Origin: Candidatus Nomurabacteria bacterium
Lineage (GTDB): Bacteria; Patescibacteriota; Minisyncoccia; Phycocordibacterales; UBA9973
Length of the DNA stretch: 37,365 bases
Direction: 5' to 3'
Assembly (NCBI GenBank): GCA_016196605.1
Contig: JACPXJ010000002.1
Coordinates: 1 to 37,365 of the forward strand
Part shown: positions 14,959-21,444 of the stretch, piece by piece
How the letters are laid out: each line of letters begins with the position of its first letter
Position numbering within the stretch: the stretch's first letter is position 1
Notes under the pieces: model-generated
Database searches by the model: none
What the model was told of the DNA's origin: nothing
What the model saw: only the letters and a program-made list of their open reading frames with translations
Made by a program: the position numbers and the translations under genes

Positions 14959-14986
14959 ATTATACTTCAAGATTTTGCTAAATCAA
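14959..14986 (-). promoter_or_regulatory. SIMPL-gene promoter, leaderless type
   Basis: TTGATT (14981-14986), 16 bases, TATAAT (14959-14964), six bases, ATG. The -35 is inside the end of murB. Confidence 0.6.
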
Positions 14987-16045
14987 GTTTACTTCCAGAA
15001 TAAGCTCAATGTTAAACTTTTCTTTTACATCTGCAATAATTTTATTGGCCAAAGAGAGTATTTCTTCGCCAGTCGCTCCGCCATAATTTATCAGAACAAG
15101 CGCCTGCTTGTCATGCACACCCACATTGCCTGTTTTCTTCCCTTTCCATCCAGTTTGCTCGATAAGCCAGGCAACAGGAATTTTCACAAAAACGGAAGCC
15201 TTGCTTCCGTTTTCTTCATCATCCTTGAAATAAGGCATATCGGGATAATTTTTTAATAATTCCCTCAATTTTTCCTGATCTACAAAAACATTTTTAAAAA
15301 AACTGCCAGCATTGGGAATTATCGCCGGATCGGGAAGCTTGGTACGGCGAATATGTGAGACTGCAGAACTTACATCTTTCGAACTCTTAATTGCAATCTC
15401 ATTCTTTTCTAAATACTCCCGCAGAACTTTATAACTAAGGTTCTTCCGCTCAATTTTGCTCAATTTTAAAGTTATGGCGGAAATAAAATACTTATCCTTT
15501 AGTTCATTTTTGAAAATACTGTCGCGATAGCCAAAATTGCATTCTTCACTCCTGAAAATTCTTTTCTCTCCATTCTCTATGTTGTATGCTTCCACGTTTT
15601 CGAGCACATCTTTGAGTTCCGCTCCATACGCCCCGATATTCTGCATCGGCGCGGCGCCGACTGTTCCCGGAATGAGCGAAAGATTTTCGATGCCCCAGAG
15701 TCCGCGCTCTACGGCAAAATTAACCAGGTCGTGCCAGATCTCCCCTCCCATGCACCTTATTAAAATACTTTCGGGATCCTCATCAAGAATCTTTATACCC
15801 TTTAACTTATTCAAAATAACCAGACCGTCAAAGTCTTTGGTAAACAAAACATTGCTCCCTCCGCCTAAAAATAACTTTGGGATATTTTTTCCGCCATAGG
15901 CGGATCCGCCTCGGGCGGAGAATTCTTCCATGCCAAAAAGCTCTTTTAAATCATGCTCGTTCTCTATTTCAACAAAAAATTTCGCCTTTGCAGATATGCT
16001 AAAAGTATTTAGTTTAGACAGATTGTAATCATATTTAATTTTCAT
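14978..16045 (-). CDS. murB: UDP-N-acetylenolpyruvoylglucosamine reductase (MurB)
   Basis: A 355-aa FAD enzyme making UDP-MurNAc for peptidoglycan. Seen: NTFSISAKAKFFVEI, FAD-binding LGGGSNVLF, LIPGTVGAAPMQNIGAYGAE, FGYRDSIFKNE, catalytic serine region IIPNAGSFFKNVFV, WLIEQTGWKG and the final IELILEVNLI with the catalytic Glu. Two stretches have no counterpart in typical MurB: SARGGSAYGG before the LGGGSN motif and ENGSKASVF before KIPVAWLIE. Each is encoded by a perfect hairpin (15891-15918 and 15189-15213), so both look like in-frame insertions in surface loops. It starts five bases after the RT gene. Confidence 0.95.
   Translation of the reverse strand: MKIKYDYNLSKLNTFSISAKAKFFVEIENEHDLKELFGMEEFSARGGSAYGGKNIPKLFLGGGSNVLFTKDFDGLVILNKLKGIKILDEDPESILIRCMGGEIWHDLVNFAVERGLWGIENLSLIPGTVGAAPMQNIGAYGAELKDVLENVEAYNIENGEKRIFRSEECNFGYRDSIFKNELKDKYFISAITLKLSKIERKNLSYKVLREYLEKNEIAIKSSKDVSSAVSHIRRTKLPDPAIIPNAGSFFKNVFVDQEKLRELLKNYPDMPYFKDDEENGSKASVFVKIPVAWLIEQTGWKGKKTGNVGVHDKQALVLINYGGATGEEILSLANKIIADVKEKFNIELILEVNLI
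15189..15213. repeat. Intragenic hairpin in murB (C-terminal)
   Basis: AAAACGGAAGC, loop CTT, GCTTCCGTTTT: 11-bp perfect arms, encoding NGSKASVF in a loop absent from the family. Confidence 0.7.
15891..15918. repeat. Double hairpin in murB (N-terminal)
   Basis: CCGCC-ATA-GGCGG, two bases, CCGCC-TCG-GGCGG; the centre GGCGGATCCGCC is itself a perfect palindrome. Encodes SARGGSAYGG just before the FAD motif. Confidence 0.7.
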
Positions 16046-16050
16046 TACAT

Positions 16051-17094
16051 TTATATCCTATCATATAATTCTCTCCTAATTTTTCCAGCTAATTTGTAAC
16101 TATTCCCATGTGAAATCAACCCTAGATAAGATTGGACTGTTTCCTGCTTTGGATTATTCCTTAAATTTTTCAACATTCGGTTCTTGGTAGTCGTCCGTAA
16201 AACTCGATGCTTTGGAAAATGCACCCAGCCGAGGAAATCAAGGCCGGAAGCAAAAGTTTTAATAAAAACTTTGTCGGGATGAAGTTGTAGCTTAAGTTTG
16301 TGTTCAAAAAAATCAGAAATTTTAGGGAGCAAATTTTCAAGATAATTTTTACTATCGCTTAGTATCGCAAAATCATCCGCATACCTGATATAATATTTTA
16401 CTTTCAATTCTCTTTTCATAAACTGATCAAATTCGTTCATGTAAATATTTACCAGAAGCTGGGAAGTTAAATTCCCTAACGGCAACCCCTTGCATATATC
16501 AGCCCCGCCGACGCTAAAGCTTTGGCGGGCAGGCATGGCGTAGGTATGCTTTGAATTGAAACTATCTATCACCTGTGAAAGCAGCCAGAGAACATCTTTG
16601 TCAAAGAGACACTTTGACAATATCGATTTCAAAATACTGTGGTCAATGCTCGCAAAGAATTTCCGAATATCGCATTTGAGCACCCAGCAGGTTTTGGTGT
16701 TGTTTTTTGAGACTTTTCTAGAGAAATCGCGAAATCTACTTATGGCTTTATGCGTTCCTTTGTTTATCCGGCAGGAATATGAGTCGTGAATGAATTTGGA
16801 ATCGAAATACGGATAAAGCTCTTGGTAAATTAAATGGTGAAGCAATCTATCTCTGACTAGTGCCTTATGTATCTGCCTCGGTTTCGGATCGGAAATATTA
16901 AAAGCATGATAACCGCCATGCGTGTAAGTTTTATTTTTCAAATCATTTTGTAGAGACAGAATATTATCCATCAGGTGCAGCTGAAATTCTTGAACGTCTT
17001 TTCTATTTCTTTTGTCGCGTAAAAATTCCTGCCAAGCTTTAAGCAGATTTTCTATGGTTATGATATTATCATATGTATGAACAAATCTTTTCAT
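16051..17094 (-). CDS. DGR-type reverse transcriptase
   Basis: A 347-aa reverse transcriptase of the diversity-generating retroelement kind. Palm motifs: KPRQIHKALVRDRLLHHLIY (motif 1), CWVLKCDIRKFFASIDH (motif A, about residues 137-152), KGLPLGNLTSQLLVNIYMNE (DGR-typical LPxG..SQ, about 202-221), YIRYADDFAIL (catalytic YADD, 238-241), LDFLGWVHFP. It copies the TR RNA into adenine-mutated cDNA that replaces VR in the target gene. TR, VR and Avd all lie within the next 2 kb. Between motif B-side DSFNSK and KGLPLG there is an insert AMPARQSFSVGGAD, encoded across a CCCGCC/GGCGGG hairpin. Start codon overlaps head-to-head with avd on the other strand. Confidence 0.95.
   Translation of the reverse strand: MKRFVHTYDNIITIENLLKAWQEFLRDKRNRKDVQEFQLHLMDNILSLQNDLKNKTYTHGGYHAFNISDPKPRQIHKALVRDRLLHHLIYQELYPYFDSKFIHDSYSCRINKGTHKAISRFRDFSRKVSKNNTKTCWVLKCDIRKFFASIDHSILKSILSKCLFDKDVLWLLSQVIDSFNSKHTYAMPARQSFSVGGADICKGLPLGNLTSQLLVNIYMNEFDQFMKRELKVKYYIRYADDFAILSDSKNYLENLLPKISDFFEHKLKLQLHPDKVFIKTFASGLDFLGWVHFPKHRVLRTTTKNRMLKNLRNNPKQETVQSYLGLISHGNSYKLAGKIRRELYDRI
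16504..16529. repeat. Intragenic hairpin in the RT gene
   Basis: CCCGCC ... GGCGGG, 14-base loop containing AAAGCTTT. Falls in the residues PARQSFSVGGA just before the GLPLGNLTSQ motif, where DGR RTs usually have a short linker. Confidence 0.5.
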
Positions 17095-17482
17095 GATTCC
17101 CGGACCCCCCCCCGCAGCGCCTTCAGCGCTTCTAAAAACAAAAACCGCCTACTTTATTTGGTTTAATATATACAACGATTTTCCTAAAGCCCATCGCTAT
17201 ACTCTGGGCGGAAAGATTGAGGATTACTTTCTTGGCCTCTTGGAAAATATTTTTATTTCTATATATCTGCCGCCGGAAACTAAAATCCCCCGCCTCATCT
17301 TGGCAATTTCCAAACTTGATGGAGTCAAATTCTTCCTGCAAATTGCCTGGGAAAACAAATGCGTTCCCAATGAGAAATATTCCCTTCTTTCAGAAAACTT
17401 GGATGAAATAGGCAGAATGCTCGGCGGCTGGAAAAAAGGCATAGAAAACAATTTGCAAAAGAAAACTCCTCCAAACAAATGA
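17093..17482 (+). CDS. avd: Avd-like DGR accessory protein (four-helix bundle)
   Basis: About 129 aa, family S23/Avd four-helix bundle: KTKTAYFIWFNIYNDFPKAH, RYTLGGKIEDYFLGLLENIF, KLDGVKFFLQIAWENKCVPN and the very typical C-terminal KYSLLSENLDEIGRMLGGWK. Avd forms a basic barrel-like pentamer that binds RT and RNA in DGRs. It is encoded on the strand opposite to RT, TR and target, placed between TR and RT, which is unusual. The first about 14 residues (MIPGPPPAAPSALL) come from a C9 tract and look non-native; the true start may be further in, or the C tract may be variable. It ends 15 bases before TR. Confidence 0.9.
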   Translation: MIPGPPPAAPSALLKTKTAYFIWFNIYNDFPKAHRYTLGGKIEDYFLGLLENIFISIYLPPETKIPRLILAISKLDGVKFFLQIAWENKCVPNEKYSLLSENLDEIGRMLGGWKKGIENNLQKKTPPNK

Positions 17483-17497
17483 AGGAGAAACAGCGAG

Positions 17498-17611
17498 TTT
17501 CGGGGTTACGAAGCGATGCCGATACTTGGCATTCCAGACGTTGTCGTTTGAGAACGGATTCACGTTGACCTTGAGCTGACCATTGTCGTCGAAATTCACG
17601 TTGGCAACGAA
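17498..17611 (-). repeat. DGR template repeat (TR)
   Basis: A 114-base segment aligning without gaps to VR (18015-18128). Read on the minus strand, 29 of its 32 adenines differ in VR and none of the 82 other bases differ. Its translation in the VR frame is rich in AAC (Asn) codons (VNVNPFSNDNVWNAKYRHRF), which give the widest coding range upon A mutation. It is non-coding in practice and serves as RNA template for RT. The conserved end GCTTCGT..CCCCG at the lower-coordinate side corresponds to the initiation region of homing. Confidence 0.96.
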
Positions 17612-17943
17612 GAATTGTGCAGAAAGCCATCCATTCCACTGCCGACTCAAGCAATTCTTAATATATTATATATGATAGTCTAAGAAAATCGGGAGTCGTG
17701 CTGTATATTATTTGGGGCTTAAAAGCCCGCAAACTCACTGCACCAACTTTATATGTTTTTTATTTGTTAAAAACTAATTCACTCTTTCGCAAGATATAAT
17801 TACCCGACAAAATTCTCAAATCAATTTTTAAATAATCATGGCTTAGAGTCTTGACCCATAAGCATTACCCGATTACAGATTTAGTATAGCAAAATTAAAA
17901 AAATAAAGAACCAAAGAGTAAAAGTTTCAAAGTGTATAAATAG
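17612..17943. other. Non-coding spacer upstream of TR and downstream of the target gene
   Basis: About 330 AT-rich bases without a credible gene. The part next to TR (to about 17655) is GC-richer and probably belongs to the TR transcript. A small GGGGCTTAAAAGCCC hairpin (near 17725) and a TTTAGTATAGCAAAA box (near 17880) are the only structures I see; a TR promoter on the minus strand should lie here, but I cannot place it with confidence. Confidence 0.5.
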
Positions 17944-17991
17944 AAAAAGCCGCGCACACTTTCTCTGGTTAGAAAAAAGCGTGGCGGCTTT
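17944..17991 (-). terminator. Terminator of the DGR target gene
   Basis: On the minus strand AAAGCCGC ... GCGGCTTT with a long internal loop, followed by TTCTATTTAT. Lies about 20 bases beyond the target stop codon and separates it from TR. Confidence 0.65.
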
Positions 17992-18001
17992 GTGATTGGA
18001 A

Positions 18002-18016
18002 AGTAGCAAAGCTACT
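18002..18016. promoter_or_regulatory. Hairpin at the 3' end of VR (possible homing cruciform)
   Basis: AGTAGC-AAA-GCTACT, 6-bp perfect arms with a 3-base loop, covering the target stop codon and touching the end of VR. Well studied DGRs need a hairpin/cruciform just after VR for efficient homing; none is seen at the corresponding place after TR. Confidence 0.65.
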
Positions 18017-18623
18017 GCGGGGCGACGAAGCGACGCCGACACCAGGCATGCCAGACGCAGCCGCGAGAGAACGGAAACACGCGGACCCCGAGCCGACCAC
18101 CGCCGCCGAAAAACACGCTGGCAACGAAACCCCCTTCAAGCTCGAAGAATGTGGCATAACCGTCGGTACGGAGAGCATCCGGATGGTCGTCACAGAAGAT
18201 CAGAACTTGTTCCCGGTTCTGCCAGCGGCCGCGTCCTGCGCCCAGACTGCCGAAGACCTTGGCCCAGCTGCCGTTCACGATCTGCTCGTAAACGATGGCA
18301 TCTGTTGCCCTAGAGGATTTTTCCTCCGGCACAGCCTCTTCTCCGTAGACCCTGTCGCCGAAAACACCACTCCCCTTGAATTTTTTGGTGCCATGGGTGG
18401 CGGGAACGTGGAAGGTCGTCCTATCGAACAAACGGCGAAGGTAAACGACCGGCTCGGCTTTCGGACGTTTCCAATCGCCGAATTGCTCTTCCCGATCTTC
18501 TGGAGAGAGATTGTTGAACCGCTCCCATTGATCGAGTGTGATCTGGCGATCACGATACTTTTGCAGTGTGTCAATTTGCAGACCAGCCAACTTAGTGGCC
18601 GTATCCGCTTCGATGGTGTTCAT
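18012..18623 (-). CDS. DGR target protein with C-terminal variable region
   Basis: A 203-aa protein starting at ATG 18623 (AGGA ribosome site eight bases before; the ORF track adds 22 residues). The N-terminal part (LAGLQIDTLQKYRDRQITLD, NLSPEDREEQF) is helical and charged; the C-terminal part (about 90-203) looks like a C-type-lectin/FGE-like fold ending in VR. VR protein: VASVFFGGGGRLGVRVFPFS then RGCVWHAWCRRRFVAPQ, where TR would give Asn/Lys/Asp codons. No signal peptide or membrane segment is visible. The gene is markedly GC-richer than its neighbours, suggesting transfer. Ligand unknown; such proteins diversify binding. Confidence 0.9.
   Translation of the reverse strand: MNTIEADTATKLAGLQIDTLQKYRDRQITLDQWERFNNLSPEDREEQFGDWKRPKAEPVVYLRRLFDRTTFHVPATHGTKKFKGSGVFGDRVYGEEAVPEEKSSRATDAIVYEQIVNGSWAKVFGSLGAGRGRWQNREQVLIFCDDHPDALRTDGYATFFELEGGFVASVFFGGGGRLGVRVFPFSRGCVWHAWCRRRFVAPQ
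18015..18128 (-). repeat. DGR variable repeat (VR)
   Basis: 114 bases at the 3' end of the target gene, colinear with TR. In TR sense the changes are A to G 17 times, A to T 7 times and A to C 5 times, with no non-A changes. The homology stops sharply at both ends (18128 upstream; stop codon and hairpin downstream). Confidence 0.96.
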
Positions 18624-18679
18624 CGTTTTCCTTTTGTTTATGCAACGACGGAATGTCGTCACAAGTTTAAAGAAACACT

Positions 18680-18702
18680 TGTCAAACACTCGATGTTTGA
18701 CA
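18680..18702. repeat. Inverted repeat upstream of the DGR target gene
   Basis: TGTCAAACA, loop CTCGA, TGTTTGACA: 9-bp perfect arms about 60 bases before the target start. Resembles the GTGTCAA/TTGACAC hairpin in the CopA gene. Could be an operator, or a member of the mobile hairpin family; it contains TTGACA on both strands. The rest of the 145-base gap to Sua5 shows no clear promoter. Confidence 0.55.
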
Positions 18703-18768
18703 CTTTTATTTCCTAAAACCTGTGGCGAATCCGTCTTTATTTAAAGAGCTTATCTGTATATTGTACAC

Positions 18769-19332
18769 CTAATACCTTATTATGTCAATAGAACCGTTTT
18801 TATGCAATCTAATGACTTTTGACGCTTTGCCTGTAATTTCTCCAACGTCCACATATATATCAACAAGATTGCCAAAATATTTTCTTGCTTCTTTGATATT
18901 TTTAGCTGGAGCAGATGCTTCTGTGTTAGCTGAGGGCGCAATAAGCGGTCCGGTTTTTTTCAATAGTTCTTGCAAACTTTTGTTTCCGGGTATGCGAAAC
19001 GCTAATGTCTTTGCGCCTCTATGCAAGTACTCAAAGCTTTCATCTGCACAGTCTAAAACAAAGCTAATAGGCTCCACACTAGCTAGGACGGTCCTAGCTA
19101 GTGTTTTTTGTTGCTCAAATGTTGGGATTATTCCAAATTTTTCGAGCTCATCTAAATTCGCGATCAATATGATACAGGGTTTTTCCGGACTTCTTTTTCT
19201 TATTTTATAAATCCGCTCGACTGTGTCCTTGCCAAGCGCGCTCCCCACTATCCCATACAAGGTGTCAGTCGGCATGACTGCGACCCCGCCATTTTTTAGC
19301 TTCAGAATAGTTTTTTCGTCACTCCAGTCCAT
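18769..19332 (-). CDS. L-threonylcarbamoyladenylate synthase (Sua5/YrdC)
   Basis: A 187-aa YrdC-domain enzyme for the first step of t6A tRNA modification. Motifs: GGVAVMPTDTLYGIVGSALG, RIYKIRKRSPEKPCIILIAN (nucleotide/lysine loop), RGAKTLAFRIPGN, and GPLIAPSANTEASAPAKNIK (the SxNxSG-like region, here SANTEAS). The usual WPGP.T..L stretch is altered to ARTVLASVEPISFVLD, exactly where a perfect 29-base hairpin (19076-19104) lies, so part of it is inserted sequence. It follows DUF1003 by one base. Confidence 0.9.
   Translation of the reverse strand: MDWSDEKTILKLKNGGVAVMPTDTLYGIVGSALGKDTVERIYKIRKRSPEKPCIILIANLDELEKFGIIPTFEQQKTLARTVLASVEPISFVLDCADESFEYLHRGAKTLAFRIPGNKSLQELLKKTGPLIAPSANTEASAPAKNIKEARKYFGNLVDIYVDVGEITGKASKVIRLHKNGSIDIIRY
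19076..19104. repeat. Intragenic hairpin in Sua5
   Basis: ACACTAGCTAGGAC, one base, GTCCTAGCTAGTGT: 14-bp perfect arms. Encodes TLARTVLASV, replacing the usual WPGP region. Confidence 0.75.
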
Positions 19333-19333
19333 T

Positions 19334-19864
19334 TTAAAGATTGCCTATTTCCCTCTCCAGCTTTCTTTCGATCTCTTCCTCGCTGACCGGCTTAAGCAAT
19401 TTATGCAATTCCGGATCGGCGGAGAGATTGACTCCTTGTTTTTCCAACAGAATCTCCATCATTTTCATGATTTTCGTTATTTCCTTTTCGGAAATAAGGT
19501 TAATCTGCAAATGAGTTTCCTCCCGCAAATCATCTATTTTAGCAGTGCGATTTTGGGAGATAAGCACAAAAATAGCCAGAATAATAGCTTCCAAGGAGAC
19601 AACCATGGTCAGAAGATTAAACGGAAAAGGGTCGAAGGCAGGAATGCCTCCTATCTTGCCAGTGTTAATGAGAATCCAAACCAAAAAAAATATCGAGTTT
19701 GCCGCCAGAAAAGCCATGCTTCCGAAGCGCGTTGTCATCCAGTCGGCTATGCGCTCGGAGCCAGTTCTCCTCGAATCGGCCTTGGCTTTGATGGTCTTGT
19801 ATATTTTTCTCTTTTGGTCTTCTTTTTTCCAAAAGAAAGAATTGGGAAGCAAATGGTCTCTCAT
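19334..19864 (-). CDS. DUF1003-family membrane protein
   Basis: A 176-aa protein with two transmembrane helices typical of DUF1003: ADWMTTRFGSMAFLAANSIF, FLVWILINTG, then FDPFPFNLLTMVVSLEAIIL and AIFVLISQNR, followed by a charged coiled-coil C-terminus (EKEITKIMKMMEILLEKQGV). Function unknown. TACAAT stands six bases before the ATG, so the transcript may be leaderless. Sua5 starts immediately downstream. Confidence 0.88.
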   Translation of the reverse strand: MRDHLLPNSFFWKKEDQKRKIYKTIKAKADSRRTGSERIADWMTTRFGSMAFLAANSIFFLVWILINTGKIGGIPAFDPFPFNLLTMVVSLEAIILAIFVLISQNRTAKIDDLREETHLQINLISEKEITKIMKMMEILLEKQGVNLSADPELHKLLKPVSEEEIERKLEREIGNL

Positions 19865-19868
19865 ACTG

Positions 19869-20258
19869 TTATTGTAACACGCGTTCTTCCGTTTTAAAGG
19901 AAATATATCCGAGCAAGCCGAGCTGAATCGCTGGTGAGAGCCCTACAGAAAGGAATGGTACGAGCGGCATTAAGCTATTGTATGCCCATCTTCCAGTTTT
20001 GAGCGCGTAATATTCAATAAAAATGGAAATAAGAAATAATGCGGGAATCATTACCCAACTTTGTTTTTTAAGTGAAGAGAAAAATAAAAATGGCAAAGCA
20101 ACCAAAGTTATCATAATCGCATCCGCCAAAGTAGCCCGGAGGAGAATAAATTGCGTAATTTCCCCGCCCATATAATTGTCATAGAGCAGAGAATGCAGAT
20201 TCTCCCAGATCAAATTCAAAATAAAGGCGATGGAAAATACAAAAAGTGTTTTTTTCAT
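19869..20258 (-). CDS. Small membrane protein, four transmembrane segments
   Basis: About 129 aa from MKKTLFVFSIAFILNLIWEN; the ORF-track start at 20375 is impossible because it runs through the tRNA-His gene. Conserved-looking features: NLIWENLHSLLYDNYMGGEI, a DAIMITLVALPF helix, IEYYALKTGRWAYNSLMPLV. No recognised function. TATACT lies seven bases before the ATG and no Shine-Dalgarno other than TGGGG is seen; co-processing from the tRNA-His transcript just upstream is another possibility. Confidence 0.7.
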   Translation of the reverse strand: MKKTLFVFSIAFILNLIWENLHSLLYDNYMGGEITQFILLRATLADAIMITLVALPFLFFSSLKKQSWVMIPALFLISIFIEYYALKTGRWAYNSLMPLVPFLSVGLSPAIQLGLLGYISFKTEERVLQ

Positions 20259-20283
20259 CCCCATAAGTATAGCAAATTTTTTG

Positions 20284-20356
20284 GGTATCCGAAGGGATTT
20301 GAACCCTTTCTTCACCCTCCACAGGGGTGCGTGCAAACCAATACACCACGGATACC
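20284..20356 (-). tRNA. tRNA-His (GTG)
   Basis: Cloverleaf: acceptor GTATCCG/CGGATAC with an extra 5' G pairing to C73, the hallmark of tRNA-His; anticodon stem CACCC/GGGTG with loop CTGTGGA (anticodon GTG); T arm AAGGG-TTCAAAT-CCCTT. The 3' CCA is not fully encoded. The variable loop appears to be four bases. Confidence 0.93.
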
Positions 20357-20364
20357 ATATATCC

Positions 20365-20871
20365 TCATCTACCAATCAAGCGAAATAATTTTTTCCGCTC
20401 TTTTTCGTCATGATGGACAAGATAATGGCAATTGTGGCATAACCATTCTAGGTTTTCAAGTTTTTGGTTTTTCCTATTTTGATCAACATGATGTACGGCA
20501 AGAACCCGAAGATTATGTTGTCTGCATAATACACAGCGTTTTATTTTTTGACTGTTCAATAATTTTCTCCGATAAATTTGGGATCCATCTTTCCAATTCT
20601 TGTTCCTAACCCCTGAAAATACTTTATTGCGCCATCTTGTTTGGCATGATTTATCACAAAAAAATTTACCGCTTTTTGATTTTTGTATTTTTGAATGCAC
20701 AATAAACACATCCTTACCACACGTAAAACAACTAAACCTCCTTCGAGGTTTTATCATGCCCCAATGATGACAAATACGGGAGCAGTACAGACCCCATCCA
20801 CGTTTTAAGAAAGATGGTCTTGCATAAAATTTCTTATTGCAAATTTTACATTTTGTATTTGCTTTTAACAT
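20365..20871 (-). CDS. HNH endonuclease-like protein, second tandem copy
   Basis: About 168 aa. Two N-terminal zinc-ribbon-like units (CKICNKKF ... CSRICHHW; CFTCGKDVF ... CDKSCQTRW) and a C-terminal HNH nuclease motif (RVLAVHHVDQNRKNQKLENL, EWLCHNCHYLVHHD). The C..C-HH-N-C..CH pattern fits zinc-stabilised HNH endonucleases often found as free-standing homing enzymes. It is a paralogue of the upstream gene and overlaps its end by about 25 bases. It ends 8 bases before the tRNA-His gene. I use ATG 20871; the track uses TTG 20880. Confidence 0.8.
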   Translation of the reverse strand: MLKANTKCKICNKKFYARPSFLKRGWGLYCSRICHHWGMIKPRRRFSCFTCGKDVFIVHSKIQKSKSGKFFCDKSCQTRWRNKVFSGVRNKNWKDGSQIYRRKLLNSQKIKRCVLCRQHNLRVLAVHHVDQNRKNQKLENLEWLCHNCHYLVHHDEKERKKLFRLIGR

Positions 20872-21367
20872 ATTTTTCAAATTTCCTTTGGAAAATGTTG
20901 GTTATTTCTTCATCATGATGAACTAAAAAATGACAATTTTGGCAAAGCCATATCAGATTATTAAGTAAATTATTGTTTCTATTTTTATCAGCGTGATGAA
21001 CTATTAGAATCCTTTTATCATGGGTATGGCAGATAAAACACTCCGATTTTTTAATATATCTTTGTAATATTGTTTTATAGGAACTCTTGCCCCCTTTCCA
21101 ATTGGGATTTTTTTCTTCTCGCTGTGCTAAATTTAGATATCGCGTGGAGCATTGGCGACTGCAGAAAAATTTCTGACTCTTTGAGATCTTAATATTTTTA
21201 AGGGATTTGTAAGTTTTTTTTCCGCAAACAAAACAGTCGAAAATTTTTCCATTTTTTCTGCTTAAATACCCACACTTACTTGAGCAATAATGCTTCTCCG
21301 CTCTTTCTATTTGGAATTTTTTGCGTTCGAAACTTTTCTGGCAAAAATCGCAAAAAATAGTTTGCAC
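20846..21367 (-). CDS. HNH endonuclease-like protein, first tandem copy
   Basis: 173 aa with the same architecture as its neighbour: zinc ribbons CDFCQKSFERKKF ... CSSKCGYLS and CFVCGKKTYKSL ... CSRQCSTRY, then C-terminal HNH RILIVHHADKNRNNNLLNNL, IWLCQNCHFLVHHDEE. The GTG start lies six bases after TATAAT (leaderless type). Local duplication next to a tRNA gene suggests a small mobile or homing element. Target unknown. Confidence 0.8.
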   Translation of the reverse strand: MQTIFCDFCQKSFERKKFQIERAEKHYCSSKCGYLSRKNGKIFDCFVCGKKTYKSLKNIKISKSQKFFCSRQCSTRYLNLAQREEKNPNWKGGKSSYKTILQRYIKKSECFICHTHDKRILIVHHADKNRNNNLLNNLIWLCQNCHFLVHHDEEITNIFQRKFEKYVKSKYKM

Positions 21368-21373
21368 ACCTAT

Positions 21374-21403
21374 ATTATATCATCTACAGTCTAAAACTGT
21401 AAA
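21374..21403 (-). promoter_or_regulatory. Promoter of the HNH pair
   Basis: TTTACA (21398-21403), 18 bases, TATAAT (21374-21379), six bases to the GTG start. An inverted repeat TACAGT-N5-ACTGTA overlaps the -35, a possible operator. Confidence 0.6.
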
Positions 21404-21444
21404 CACAAAATCCTGTAGAAAAATCCACAAGCTTTTATACTACC

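Noticed and set aside
17390-17650. ORF of 86 aa (and the 109-aa ORF 17325-17654) on the minus strand
   Set aside because: It reads through TR and then antisense to avd; its similarity to the target protein is fully explained by TR/VR homology, so it is not a gene.
17700-17780. tmRNA or other stable RNA around GCAAACTCACTG
   Set aside because: No tRNA-like ends, no convincing tag reading frame ending in LAA, and no long-range pairing that I can see.
18048-18716. 222-aa plus-strand ORF opposite the DGR target
   Set aside because: It is an antisense shadow in GC-rich sequence with no recognisable motif, while the minus strand carries the VR reading frame and a ribosome site.
20259-20375. N-terminal extension of the small membrane protein
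   Set aside because: Covers the tRNA-His gene; the internal ATG at 20258 follows a -10 box.
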